64,000 bases of DNA from Sistotremastrum niveocremeum HHB9708 (Eukaryota > Basidiomycota > Agaricomycetes > Sistotremastrales > Sistotremastraceae): positions 248,001-312,000 of the forward strand of contig KV419432.1 in the NCBI GenBank assembly GCA_001630475.1. Reading direction: 5' to 3'. The translations under genes were made by a program, and so were the position numbers. Below are positions 22,610 through 36,897 of the stretch, in pieces; the stretch's first letter is position 1; each line of letters starts with the position of its first letter. The notes below the pieces were generated by a model, which worked only from the letters and a program-made list of their open reading frames with translations, did no database searches and was not told where the DNA came from.

Positions 22610-24553
22610 TCAGGCACAGTCAACAGGAGCGAGGTGCTGCAAAAAGCGGATATTAGATCAGAGACACAAATGAAAGGGCTCGCACATACCTCTCTTCTCC
22701 AGGTCAACATATGGCAGGTAATATAACCCTTCGCGAAGCCCGCAGCAGCGTACACGAACATGTACCTCCACTTGCGCAAGAAAGCCTCCAGCTCAGCAGG
22801 GTCTTGCAGAGCAGGCTGATCCTTGATCACGGCATCGCGCCACTGCGGGAAGTTGGCTTCGAGCTTACGACCCCATGTGCGTAGAGTACGAGGATAATCT
22901 AATATTATCATGAGCGGAGATCATAGAGATGATGGGAATGTACGAACGAGCTCCGTGGTTCTCGACGCTTTCGAGTTCGAGGCGTGAGTTGCTAGCGGCG
23001 GTGGCGGCAGTGATGAGACACGTTGGTGAAGGGAGGGAAGAATTTGGCCACATGTATCGACGGATGAAATCTTCCTCCCTGCAAACATCAAGCGAACATT
23101 AATGAAGGGATACGAATCGACCTGGAGGTGCACATACTGGTATGCAGTCCATCGAGCTTCTGGCAGAGTGGTCCCTGTCACGACGGCGCTGGCCTTCTCG
23201 CTCTTGAGAGCCCAATCGATGACTTTGAAATAAGTGTTATAATGCTAGAAGGAATCAGACTTAGTTAAGACTTGAGACGATGAGATGGAAGAACTAACCT
23301 TAGAGCCAACATGCTCCACCATCTCAATGCTCACGAAAGCATCGAACGACTTCTCGAAGGAAGCAGGAAGGTCGCGATAGTCGCATAGATGGACGTTGAT
23401 CATATCCTGCAGACCTGCGGCTCGGATGCGCTCCTCGGCAAGCTTCTTCTGCTCGATCGAAAGGGTAAAGGTTTCGACGCTGCAACCAAAATCCTTCGCG
23501 GCCTGCAAAACGGTGTAATGATCGGTAAGGAACGCATTACGTGATGAGGTGTAAACGAGGCTTACAGTGATCGCGAGCGCGCCCCATCCGGTGCCGAACT
23601 CTAAGACCCGATCGCCTGGCTTGACACGAGCGGCTTTGAGGACATGATGAAGTTTGCGCTCCTGGGCAGATTCGAGGTCGCCGTCAGTCGGGCCGAATAA
23701 GAGATCGCCTTTGACGCCGTATTCTGGTGTGTCCCACAGACCGCAGGAGTATTGCATCTCCTTCGAGAGGAAGCACTGAAGAAAGAAGTTAGCACATGCT
23801 TCGAGATGTTGTGTGAGATGTCAGGGGTATGAGGGGTATGCGACGAGCGCTATGAACGAAGAGGGGGTATGGAGGAATATTGAGTCAGATGGCTAACCTG
23901 GAATAAAGCGTTCGAGGTGTCATAACTGGCTATGACATTGAGCCGCGACCTCGTATGAGTTTGACCAAGGAAGGCGGATGAGAAAGCAGAGATGGTGGAA
24001 ATAGCGCGAGCCGCAAGGGTGGATAAACCAGTGAGGCCAGAGCGATTGTCGAGCCACAACTAATGGGCTCATGTCAGCGTCGAAGTTGGGATGATAAAGA
24101 GGAAGGAACTCACGTCGATGACTCCTTTAAGATCACTAATTTCAATGTCACCAACGAGGTAAGCCTCGCTGAAACCAAGGTCGCCGCCGCTATAATACGG
24201 AATATGAATGACCGAACGTTGGAAATATGAATATGAAATCTTACAAGAGAACACGAGTCCAGAAGGTGTCGTTGACCACCTGAATGGTGACATGCTGACC
24301 CTTCTCGAGATCGGAGTTGCCAAAGGAATAAGTTCCTTGTGAGTCGGTGATGCTAAGATGGCCAACGGTAACGCCTTGTTGACAGACTTCTACGAGTGTC
24401 TCGCGAGCTGGATAGGAATATGGTCAGGCCATGGAGAGCGTTCTGAAGTGAAAGTGATTTACCAAAGCCAACGAGCCATGATTCCAGGCCATAAGTCGCA
24501 CGAGAGAGGGAGAATGGCGACAGGAGAGAAAGGGAAGATGATGAGTTGCCCAT
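22610..24553 (-). CDS. Cyclopropane-fatty-acyl-phospholipid synthase
   Basis: SAM-dependent enzyme that adds a methylene group to the cis double bond of phospholipid acyl chains. The N-terminal part has VGHLSITDSQGTYSFG and SGGDLGFSEAYLVGDIE. Then follow the entry motif MQYSCGLWDTPEYG, the SAM-binding motif VLEFGTGWGALAI (about 23.58-23.62 kb), TLSIEQKKLAEER, and the FDAFVSIEMVEHVG segment (about 23.3-23.36 kb). Later come TLRTWGRKLEANFP and YAAAGFAKGYI near the C-terminus. A last intron (GTATGT...GCAG) leads to a short exon ending HLAPVDCA and a TGA at 22610-22612. The chosen start is the ATG at 24553; an in-frame ATG at 24571 is possible. It has several short introns, so it is a resident fungal gene. 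The family as a whole is thought to have entered fungi from bacteria. Confidence 0.9.
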
Positions 24554-26561
24554 TGGTATGAAAGATAACACGTGTGGTGGGTGAGTGGGTTAGTTGGGAG
24601 GGTGTAGGAGATCGAGAGTGAGCGAGGGAAGTGAGGAGGGGAAGTGAACTGGGGATGAGGAAAGGCTCATGTCCCCTCCCCTTTTAAAGCGTTTGAGACA
24701 GGGCGGACGGATCGTGGATCGTGACACACACCATCTCTGGGATAATGCAAGTGAGAAGCCGCTTCCCTGATGCTTCCACGTCGAATTTTTTTCAGCGTTA
24801 CGCGATAGATCTGAGCGGTTGGTCCGCAGATCTGGGTGAAGCGGAAGCCTCTGAGTTTAAACGCAAAATCCAGAAATGGTTCTTGCTTTGTCCTAGGCGA
24901 GAGCTTTCCCAAGATATTGTTCCCGGCCCTGAAAATTCGGTCATACTTGCTTAAAAATGAGGGGCCTTCACCAGGCAACAGGGTGCTGCCATCAAATTGT
25001 TCCTTGGGGCTTGGACACACAAACCTCACATATTCGGCCGACAGAAGGTCTTGCGAACGTGCTGCGAGGGCGATAGTGGAATATTTGCATCAGTGATGGA
25101 CGGACGGTTCGCTTAGAGCACAGTCGCTATCGACCGATAGGGAACTATCGGCGATAGTTTGGCGACCTTTGAATCGACCCGATAGACAGACCGCTGCCGG
25201 TTATCGGTAAGAAAATTTAACCGAGGTCCGAACCACCAACTGCTCGTTCCGACTTTGGCTTAGTCAGCTGCAGCCCGGCTTACCCTGAGTCACAATTGGT
25301 CACATTTGAGGATCCCTGCAGGTAAAATCTGAGAGTCGTGTATTTAGGAACTATTTTGGATTATTTTCTGTCCCAAAATAGAGCCTAAAAGTATATGAAG
25401 TCAATGCTCATCGAAGCTTTGATGCCGAACTCGATTTGATATGTTGGACACTAAACTTGAAGATGCTGTCATCATGCTGAAGGCGAAGCTGCTCCAGATG
25501 TTGAGCTAAAAAGCGGCAGGGGATCTATCATCAGCCGTTGTATGAAATGCATCTTGGAGATATTTATCTGTGATTTTATAATATTTGCTCAGTCGTAGAA
25601 CTTCAAACGACCAAGAATTCACCGTAGCAGTGAAATGTAGTCGGAGTTTGAAAATACAGACAGGTGGTTACACTGTGGTTACGTGGGAAAGTCTGCCTAT
25701 CGCCATCGTTTCAGCCGACGACGACCTCCGAACCGATAGTTGGCGTCTATCACCGTCCAGTCCCACCGTCCGGCCATCACTGATTTGCATGCATCGATGC
25801 AGTAGCGAATTTCTCAGGCTGAAGGTCCCCGTCCTCGAGGCCCATCGTCTCGGATACTGGCTGCTATAAGTGCTTCTTCCGTTTACTCGTAAAGCTGTCA
25901 GATTTAAGAATCCGTTTGAGCACAGAGATCTGTCAAGAGAACCGCCGCTCTCTCGAAAGGGCCGGATGGTGGCCGTTGTCAAGCAAGCAGGTCGCGGCAT
26001 CGCCGCTCGGCGACTCGAAGCAGCAAACGGCGCGCTTCCGCACCGTTTCGCAGTGGCCGACGTGCAGCCCTCCTTGGATGAACGCTCACATACACCCGTT
26101 CGCTATTGACGGCACATGATCCTGTCGACATTCATCAATCATTCAAATATTTAAAAAACCACCTCGGTCGGGCTTCCGTCAGGTCGAACCGCCCCATTTT
26201 TTATGATTAGCCGAATCTCAGATCTTCAGATTTGCCTCGGGACCCACAAAGGATGCTAAGACCCCATGGATCTCTAAAGACTGCGAATATGGCTGGACAA
26301 AAGACCGGCCACAATTTCTCTTCTTTTTTCGTCTGCGACCCTGTCACTGGCGCGCAGGCGGCTTTCCTGGCAATCTCGAGATCTTTAACGTCACGCTCGC
26401 CGAGTCTGGGCACCCGCTTAGGATTCTAAAAGTTTATTTGCATCATGAATGTTCCCGTGCCTAAAGCATGCCTACTCGCTTCTTAAGCTATCACCCCTCG
26501 GTGACCTCGTTCAACCCTCTGACAACTTCAGAAATTCTCTCTCGCCATCATCATCCCCTCA
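24554..26561. promoter_or_regulatory. Shared upstream region of cyclopropane synthase and desaturase
   Basis: Two kilobases between two divergent genes, with no supported coding sequence. Near 25127-25157 there are two adjacent small palindromes, CTATCG-AC-CGATAG and CTATCG-G-CGATAG. Another CGATAG follows at 25180-25185 and TTATCGG at 25201. Their position suggests binding sites, but no factor can be named. CT-rich DNA just before 26562 fits a fungal promoter for the desaturase. Confidence 0.4.
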
Positions 26562-28233
26562 ATGTCCACTAAGCAGTCTCAACTGTCTACTTCTCCTCAA
26601 ACTCTCTTTTCTCGAATAAGATGGTTCAATCTGGCCGTTCTTTCGTTAACTCCGTCATTTGGCGTCTACGGCGCTTGCACTCGTCCACTTGTCTGGCAGA
26701 CGTTGATTCTGGCCATCTCATATTATTTTCTTACCTTGTTAGGTGAGTTCTCGTTGATCGCCCTTGCGATCTCTATACTGATAGTCCAAACAGGCATTAC
26801 AGCAGGTGATCGGGCATCATCAACTTCCGACTGGCTTCCGATGACATTTCCTAATCTTGACTGTTACAGGCTATCATAGGCTGTGGTCTCATCGCTCGTA
26901 CAAGGCCTCCATTCCTTTGCAGTACTTTCTTGCCATTTGCGGAGCCGGAGCCGTCCAAGGATCGATCCGGTGGGTTCTTTTGATCAATCTTCGTTGAATG
27001 GTGGAACTTAGTTGTGCAATGCCTTTGTGGCGACATAGATGGTGGGCAAAGGGACATCGTTCGCATCACCGATACACCGACACTGAGCTCGACCCCTATT
27101 CTGCATTGAATGGTATCCTATACTGTCATATTGGATGGCAGCTCGTCAAGCCTCGTGTCAAGCCCGGGCATGCAGATACCATCGACCTGTCAAACGATGC
27201 CGTGGTGCAGTGGCAACACCAAAACTATTTCGTTCTGGTTCTCACCTTCGGCTACATCCTGCCCGCGATCATTGGAGGTGTCTTCTGGGGAGATGCGTGG
27301 GGAGCGTTTTACTACGCTGGGCTACTACGTATGACGGTCGTCCATCATGTCAGTGCCAGCACTTGTCTTCGACTCGGAGCTCATCTGTCCTTCTTCCCTT
27401 TGATAGTGTACCTTCGCTGTAAATTCACTAGCACACGCATTCGGAGACGCTCCTTTCGACGATAAGCACACTCCTCGGGATCACGTCCTCACCGCCCTGC
27501 TAACACTGGGAGAGGGGTTAGCGCTCTCACGGTTTCTTCCATGTGCCGAGTTTGACTTACCTCGGGTCTCGATCAGGTACCATAATTTCCACCACGAGTT
27601 CCCCATGGATTATCGCAACGCTATCAAATGGTATCAATACGATCCTACCAAATGGTTCATTTATGGATGTCAGCTATTCGGTCTTGCATCGCAACTTCGG
27701 CTTTTCCCGGACAACGAAATTAAAAAGGGTGAATTAAACATGCAGCTCAAGAAGCTCAAGACGACACAAGATTCGCTTGTCTGGCCGGCGTCTCCAGAGG
27801 ATTTACCAATTGTCGATTGGGAAACATGTAAGTTTCTATCCCCATCACCTCGATCCATTCGCGAGGCTAAGTCAACGTGTTCGCCAGTCCAGCGCGAGTC
27901 GAAGGAGCGGCATTTAATTGTTGTTTCGGGCTTTATCCACGATATCGCGGATTTTGTCGAGAACCATCCTGGCGGTCGTGCGCTCATCGTCAGTCAAATC
28001 GGCAAAGATGCTACTGCGGCTTTCTTTGGAGGTGTATATGACCACTCAAACGCCGCGCACAACGTATGTTAATAACCATCTGGATCTTTCATGAAGTCTA
28101 ATTGCTTGATATCGGTATTCTATAGCTCCTGTCCATGAGGAGAGTCGGTGTCCTCCACGGCGGCGTGGAGATTGCGAAAATTGAACCTACTATTCCTACA
28201 CTTCGTGTGGTTCAACTCGATGTTTCAACCTGA
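26562..28233 (+). CDS. OLE1: Delta-9 (stearoyl-CoA) fatty acid desaturase with cytochrome b5 domain
   Basis: Membrane di-iron desaturase that makes oleoyl- and palmitoleoyl-CoA. The three histidine boxes are visible: HRLWSH (about 26.88 kb), HRSHHRYTD (about 27.06 kb) and HNFHHEFP (about 27.59 kb). Hydrophobic segments flank them. The C-terminus carries a cytochrome b5-like domain with [21 protein letters not shown] and the heme-ligand HPGG. Several short introns interrupt the gene, including one pair that isolates a 12-base micro-exon (26794-26805) coding part of GITAG just before YHRLWSH. Start ATG 26562; stop TGA 28231-28233. It is divergent from the cyclopropane synthase gene, whose substrate double bond this enzyme creates. 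Confidence 0.93.
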
Positions 28234-31200
28234 TTGTTCCACCCGTTAAAGTGACTTCACATTCCTCCCCTTCTGGTGTCATTCAGCAACGTGCATATGT
28301 CACTATTGTCAATCTCGATTCGTTTCACTCTTTACCCATTTTGATCCTCTAATAGCGTAGCAAATTTCACTTCGCCTCTTTACTGTTCATTAGACACACT
28401 ATTGTCTCTGTCGTATGTACCTGTATGGCATAAATCTACATGTAAATTTTCCAAGCGACAGAAGTTGATGCCTGCACCCGCGGAACTAGATACAAATGAC
28501 ATCATACAAACACGGTGCCGGCTAAGCCTGCCGGATTTTGCTTCCGTTTAGATCTTTAAATTTACGTTGAGTAAAGGGACACGTGGTTTATTGCCGTGGT
28601 AACCCGGCACTTCCGGTTGCGCCCTGGGCGTTTCAGATCCTGGCGATTCTTGTAGCGATTACCTCTGCAAGATCTTTAATCTCGTTTTTTTCGAACATAA
28701 GAAATTCGGTCCGTCGGTACGAAGAAACGGAAGTAGACCCTCCGTATAAAATGGATCAAGAATTCGAAGGCACGTCGCACGGGTCTAGGTCTCCAAGCTT
28801 TTGTGGCGCGGGAGAGTTTTAGGCGTAGAAGCGCTTCCTCTCGCACTCTCATCTGGAGGCTTTAACGCTGATACCTTCGCGCGCAAGGAGTCTAATTGTG
28901 CTACGGCCACCGGCTCTCACCAGAGAGGAAAGTCGCGATATTTTTGGCTATCAGAACTTGCAGGCCAACATACCTCAATTGTTCCGCATCCCTGCTCCAA
29001 CTTGACGAAGGGGAGCTTTTACACCTTGATGACCCTGAGAAAAGCAATATGACTGGAACGGAGCCATTCTCCGCAAACTACTCGTTGGCCAACTCAAGGA
29101 CTTACCGGCTAGATCTGTTGCCTGATCCTCCTTCCCGCCCTTGTTGATTGGAATCAATAGCCGGTGCCATCGTGCCATCTGCGATCAGATTATCAGAAGC
29201 CCTCATTGATATCTTAAATCTGCATCATGCACTTCTTGCAACGTCAAAATTCTATCAGGGCAGACAACGGAGATCTTGAATATTTTGAATCTTGATCAGA
29301 TTCATTCGAATCATTTCGAGAGACGGATGGAATACCTCATGATAGATCTCTGTGCGACCCTTGACGTTGCGGATCCGGTTGAGAGGGCCCCATCGCTTCA
29401 CTCCTTTGACGATATCTACCTGCTGACTTCAGATCTCAAAAGGCTCGGCTGGAACTATATTCATATTGCAATAACAATCCGGCATAGGAAAGATAAGTAC
29501 ATCGAAGTCACAGCAATATGCCATCTTCTGATCATTCTGTTAAAGGGTTGCTGCGTGTCATTTGTTCATCCAGGAACGGAAGCCGACTCTCATATAGAAG
29601 CAAACGTGGATGTTAGACTCCTACGAGAAGGCATGCGTGTCATGATTGCGGCTCTTCTGTTGGCGATGTGAAGGGGGTATCCTCGGGTCTACGAACCTAT
29701 CTGCTGGCTTTCCCATCGATTTCCATCAATGAGACAGGGCTGGTGAGTGGATCTCAATTTTCCAGAGGAAAAAGCCTTATCAGCATCACCTCTAGAAGCT
29801 CCGTTCCACCATTGTATCTCGCATAAGCTCGATTTCACAGTGGCAACAGGGATTGTTTGCGGAGTATGCTCGCTAATAGAATCATAGTCATGGCACACTT
29901 GGTCTGGTCGGTGCAGCGATTCGCTTGTCGCTCATCCAAAGTACCAAGTGACCGCGAAATGACAACGGACCGACCACCTCAAGCTCCACGCCCTTTCCTA
30001 CAGTGAACCTAGTGAGCCGTTTTAGGAGCCTGAAGAACGTATGAATGGACGGGCGGAACAAAACCCATTCCTATTCAGATATTCTGACAACCATTCACTC
30101 TCCAATTTTGGTCAGACAATGCGGTGCGTCATCCAGCAGTGCATTCAATATCTGAAACGAACATGACATGGCTGCTGGGCTGGATCTGCTGATGCGGCAT
30201 TTGCCAAAGACAACAGCCACTCTCACTAACTAATATTATAGTAGTGCCTTCAACCATTCTTATACAGCGACGATGGACATTACTGGAGAAACTGCGTTAT
30301 AGCTCTCTATGACCTCCGAAAATATTTCGGACATTTATGCTGCGGAAGATCAGCGCAAGAGGAGTTCTCAATTGATTCTAGTAACTAAATCAAATGCGGG
30401 AAATCCGAGTCCTGTGCTACCGGAAAGTGGGTTATCGTTTTTATCGAGATGGAAAGGACGATCTCGATAAATGATCACCATAGAACAATTGATGTGTGCT
30501 ACTAATACATCCATTTAATTATTTTAGCGTTGTTGCACCGACTTGGAGCCCTTCCGGGCACGCTCAGACGGGGTGAAGTGCCCTTCATGCGTTTTATCTA
30601 CCAAATTAGTACAATAATAATGGGGCAGGGTCAGTTACAAGTAGCGATATGGACTGTCCGAAATTCTCGACAGTTTTTGCACAGCCTTCAATTATCTCCA
30701 AAAGCACTACTTCTCAGCAATCATTTACCGGTAGGTCTTCCATCTCGTTCATCTCGCTCTGTCGGTCGATGGATATTTGTGTGTCCGACGGCGGATGTTC
30801 AATTGTCGTGTTTCAAGAAGCCATCATAATTGAGTTTTCTCGACATAGAGTGCTTGACTGTTCGTCTAGAGTTTTTATCTGGTGCCAAATGCCGCCACTC
30901 ATCTCCGACGAAATATTCCACATGTCTTTTAGTACACCGGCGCTAGCTTATATTGAAATGATCTTGTATGGACTCAAGGCAACGATTCTGACGATTGAAG
31001 GTCCTGACACGAGTGCGCAAGGGGCACTGTAATAATTTGGAGTGACTAAACCCAATGCTTCTACAATGATCCTGTCACGGAAGGAACCTAAGCGCCTCAA
31101 CAAAGCGTCTACTGGCTTTGCACGGATTAGACATGAAAGCACTATGTGTTTGCTAGAAACGGTTTCGACTGACACACTCTGAGCGGCAAGCCGGAGTCCG

Positions 31201-32313
31201 GGTCCAAGGCGTCTGACTCACAGCCTGAGTGGCTCAGTGGCGCAGCACAGGCGCTATCTCTTGCTCTGGTCACCCAACTTCGTCGGCAATGGATCATGCA
31301 CACCTTTCGAATGACTCGCTGACTCCAAGGCGTCAAACACTGTAGTGGCCTGTCATTGAATCCATCAGTGACTCAGTGGCGACCAGACCGAGATGCCCGA
31401 GATGCCACAGGGTCACGCCCATTTAGCGCTTCGGTCTTCTCGCAAACATGTAAGTCACTGAGCCTCATTGCAGAGCAGTAACGATACTTACCTCGATGCT
31501 ATCATGCTAAGCTATTCCTGTAATGGAATGGCTGGGGGGGTACCCAACAAAAGATACAAGCTTAGTTTAGGCACTGCCAGTGGCAAGCGAACCTATGCTC
31601 AAAAGTTACGAAATTGTGTCTTGTCGCCCCCCATAGTCCCCTCATAGTCCCCGAGGAACGCTTTCTGAGGCTCTGGTATTGCTACTGCTGATGTTTCACG
31701 ATGATAGATGACATCTCGATAGTATTCCGTTCATAGCATTGCAGTCCCCTTATAAGTGGTTAACACTCAATATGAGGTTGATATTGCTCAGGATGTCAGG
31801 AACACGAGCATGTCGCCGGCTATGAATTGGACAAAACATTACATATCACTCAGTTGATGAATATTTTACAAACCGTCCGTCTGTTAGGGGGTGCTCAGCA
31901 TCATGATTGGCCGAATAATTACCCTTGCATTTTACACTTCGAAGTGCAATGGCAAAGTTTGATACCAGTCAACGTGGCGGAACCCATCAATTCTGAATTG
32001 TGCCATGACGGAACACGTCATGGCGATTAGTCATCAATCCTCAGTAGTACTACAAGATCGAAGCATATATAGGCGGGCCAGATCTAGAGTACAAGCCTTG
32101 CAAAACCTAACTGGCTAGTACAATCAGCATACAAAGTTCCAACAACAATATGAGGCCATCAAGGTGCCCAAAGCGCGAAATGAAAACTCGAGCAACAATT
32201 ACAATCCAAGGCTTTCCCAAGCATACAAAACTGACCAAGAGCAAAGAGAGCAACGAATAACAATGGCGCTCTCCTGCGAGAGCGCTACTTATTCCAATCC
32301 CAGGCCCTCTTGA
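28234..32313. other. Gene-poor region
   Basis: Four kilobases with no confident gene. A plus-strand frame at 29276-29671 is listed separately. Imperfect direct repeats lie at about 31.20-31.25 and 31.32-31.39 kb (TCCAAGGCGTC ... CTCAGTGGCG). Two small hairpins lie side by side at 31988-32000 (CAATTCTGAATTG) and 32002-32024 (arms GCCATGACG / CGTCATGGC). Decayed mobile DNA is possible, but none can be named. Confidence 0.4.
29276..29671 (+). CDS. Hypothetical protein, 131 residues, weak
   Basis: An intron-free open frame of 131 codons with mixed charged and hydrophobic segments, including a hydrophobic stretch (ICHLLIILLKGCCVSFV) near the middle and a hydrophobic C-terminus (MIAALLLAM). No family was recognised. 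It stands alone in a gene-poor region with no visible introns. It could be a chance frame or part of an old gene. Confidence 0.2.
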   Translation: MNILNLDQIHSNHFERRMEYLMIDLCATLDVADPVERAPSLHSFDDIYLLTSDLKRLGWNYIHIAITIRHRKDKYIEVTAICHLLIILLKGCCVSFVHPGTEADSHIEANVDVRLLREGMRVMIAALLLAM

Positions 32314-34251
<1,938 letters not shown>

Positions 34252-34534
34252 CACGGCACCGCTGAAAGGGTTGGTGTTTGCGCGTATTTGTATCGCCGGC
34301 CGTATATTTAAGGCACGCGGTGGCTGTGCATCCAGCGACCATCAGACGATCAAAGATCGGTTCCAGAGATCATCACTCCGTTCCGGATTTATCTCTTACA
34401 TCTCAATTACTTCCATGGACGAACTTTATAATCTCAACAGAGTTCAAATTATCTCTAGCTCTGGGACTCCAGACTTTTTGGAGCTGCACTAAATTGTGGT
34501 ATCTTCTCGATATTTTGCTCATCACCATCACCCC
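34252..34534. promoter_or_regulatory. Upstream region of MAP kinase
   Basis: Less than 300 bp separate the MAP kinase ATG from the end of the CACTA-like transposon, so the transposon sits inside the likely promoter or 5' untranslated region of the kinase gene. No specific element was recognised. Confidence 0.4.
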
Positions 34535-34536
34535 TA

Positions 34537-34566
34537 CACTGGCGGACATCCCACCATGATTCAATC
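34537..34566. repeat. Left terminal inverted repeat of CACTA-like element
   Basis: Begins CACTGGCGGACATCC and continues CACCATGATTCAATC. It pairs with the right end, differing at three positions, all in the first eight bases. It is preceded by TA. Confidence 0.8.
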
Positions 34567-34870
34567 GTGCTCCAAATGAAGTGTGATTGAATCGTAGAAA
34601 ACGCATGATTCGCCCACAGAAGTTCCGCAATACGCTAGAGTTGTTTTTATATTTTGCCCAAACAATGTTTGGGAAAGGCGCAAACAACGCCATTTATCAA
34701 TTAAAAACATAATTGTATTGCCATTGCTCAAGCTTCGTTCGGGGATAAAAATGAAGGAACCGATGCATTTAGAGATCTCGGAGATATACATATATACGCT
34801 CATTTTGTACAGTAACTGGTTTGCAATTGACACCTACCTAATTTGGAAAGTTTCTATACACAGTCCCGAC

Positions 34871-36897
34871 TTATATTCCCGCGACGGCACCCTCGGCCTC
34901 CAAACCCTGCATATGCCAGTCGTTATCGGCAAGCTCCTGTTCGTTCCCCATCGCCAGACCATTCTGCCACATGGTATGCCCCTCGTCCACCTGTTCATAC
35001 TCAACTGGGGGCCTTTCGTATCCCATTGAAGCCCATTCTTCATCAGTGAGCTCCTGATTGGAGGAGAATGAAGCGTGCAACCCGGAGGCATCGGAGGTTT
35101 GGTATCCCGAGAGGTCGCCGGCAGAAGTCGTAAAAGAGTTGTCCTGGCCCTGCTGAACGTATAAATCATCTTCTTCGTTTTCGGCAAAGCGTTGGAGGGG
35201 CTCGGCAACGGGATTCGCACTGTTGTCATTAGTGAGGAGGTCGTGCAACGCAGAACGTTGCTTTGGGGCAGGGAAGACTTTCTTGCTTGGGTCGACAGTA
35301 GCTGGTCCTGTACTATGATAGGCCTTGTCAACAGGTACCTCCGACTTGACACATATCGTGGTGCGATCCCATTCACGAATGCGATTGATCTCGCTAGAGA
35401 AGAGTCAGTAAAACACAATGCCTCCAGCGCATCAAAGCACTCACGTTTTCCATTCATCTCCAACAAACGTCGAAAGGGCTTCTTTCAACTCAATCTCAAA
35501 ACGACCCCAATGCCCACTGCCACGTGCCGTGTTCGGATTACGTCCAACGGGTTTCTTGCCATCGGCTGGATGATTGTTGGTGGAATCGTCCTTCAAAGTC
35601 TGGTTGTTGTATGCAAAATAACGCTAGTGTGCAAAGATGTCAGTGATGGATCACGTATGCAGGCAAAAAGATGTTGAGTACGCACATGATAAAGCAGGAA
35701 GTCATATGCAGCTGCCGGGACGGTCGAGACGTCTGTATCGGAATGCTCACGATATATACGACGGATATACTTGTCAAGGGGTTCCATGTTACTGATGGAG
35801 GCAGCAGCCTGAGACCAGCATAAATCAACGGCAGACCAAATGAAGTCAAGACGTACAGCTTTCTTCACCGCTTGTCGAAGGTTGTTGCACACGGTACGAC
35901 ATTGTGCTGCAATCACACGGAGGCAACCTTGTTGTTTTACTTCTTCAACAATGTCGTAACGTGCAGGGTCCTTCTTGAGCTCAGCCTAAGGGAGGTAAGT
36001 GATAGAGGTGTGTGGCATACTTCATCTGACGTACTTCTGTAGCAAGCGCGAGAATGCTGATATCATGGAAAGTGCCGCTAACGAGGATGCGACTTGCGAT
36101 CTTTTTGATGGATGTCTGAAGATCATTACGATATGAAGGGATATCATCGCAGAATATTGAAGACTCACCAAAAGGTCTTTGGAAACCTTGTAATCGGTTT
36201 TGGCCTTGGAGGTGAGTGTGCCAACCGACTCGAGGAGTTGAGTTATCTGGGCCGCTTGAGCACGACTTTGCGTTCGGAGTTCTTCTAAAGCTGCTCGATC
36301 TTGAGCTTTGCATATTGCTTCAGCGCGTGGGAATGTCTTGAGGGACTGAGGTCGGAGGTTAAGTGTGTGATTGGAGCAAAATTATCAGCATACCTCAACA
36401 TATGTGGCGAGGTTGTCAATGGCCTGTTGATCCAATTGGTGTTCTTTTTTGAGTGTGATGGTGAAGTCAATTGTAAGGCCAAATAGCCTAACAGGTTGTG
36501 GCAGGGTTGGGCGATTACCGACGGGGAGTGCGCGCAAGGGCAGTTGGTTTCCAGGACGTGTCATACCTGGAGTGGAGGGTGGCACGAGGCGTACATTCCC
36601 GGGAGCGCGTCGTATGAGGTTGGGGTTGGGAAGGTTGGGAAGGTTGGGATGAGCGGTGTTGGGCATTGGCGTGCCCAGGGTGTCTGTTCGAGGTCGCTTC
36701 GTGTTGTCAGGAGTGAGGTCAGGCGGAGCGCGACGAATGAGAGCAGGATTTCGAGGTGGCATTGGGGTGCCCGAGTTTGACACCAGTCCAGCCATTGATG
36801 GCAGGGGTGTCATGTTTGGAGGTTGTGAGTGCGGTGGAGTAGCAGTGGAAGGTTGGATGGGGAGCCCATTGGCAGACGGGACATTGGGAGTGGACAT
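34871..36897 (-). CDS. Second gene of the CACTA-like element, unknown function
   Basis: A multi-exon gene inside the transposon, on the same strand and 128 bp downstream of the transposase gene. The N-terminus is long, Pro/Asn/Thr-rich and disordered (MSTPNVPSANGLPIQPSTAT; repeated ALIRRAP / NLIRRAP motifs). A helical region follows (HQLDQQAIDNLATYVE, an AQAAQITQLLESVGTL-type stretch). Further exons carry GRFEIELKEALSTFVGDEWKT and INRIREWDRTTICV. The tail is acidic and Gln/Asn-rich, ending EGAVAGI (TAA at 34871-34873). No domain was recognised. An accessory, DNA-binding or regulatory role like TnpA in plant CACTA elements is only a guess. An in-frame ATG at 36963 is an alternative start. Confidence 0.6.

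Noticed and set aside
30530-31032. Overlapping plus-strand frames in the gene-poor region
   Set aside because: Two frames overlap without domain content, and neither has a convincing start or splice sites.
31988-32024. Adjacent small hairpins as a terminator
   Set aside because: Nuclear fungal genes do not use hairpin terminators, and the site is about 300 bp beyond the MAP kinase stop. Kept only as a note.
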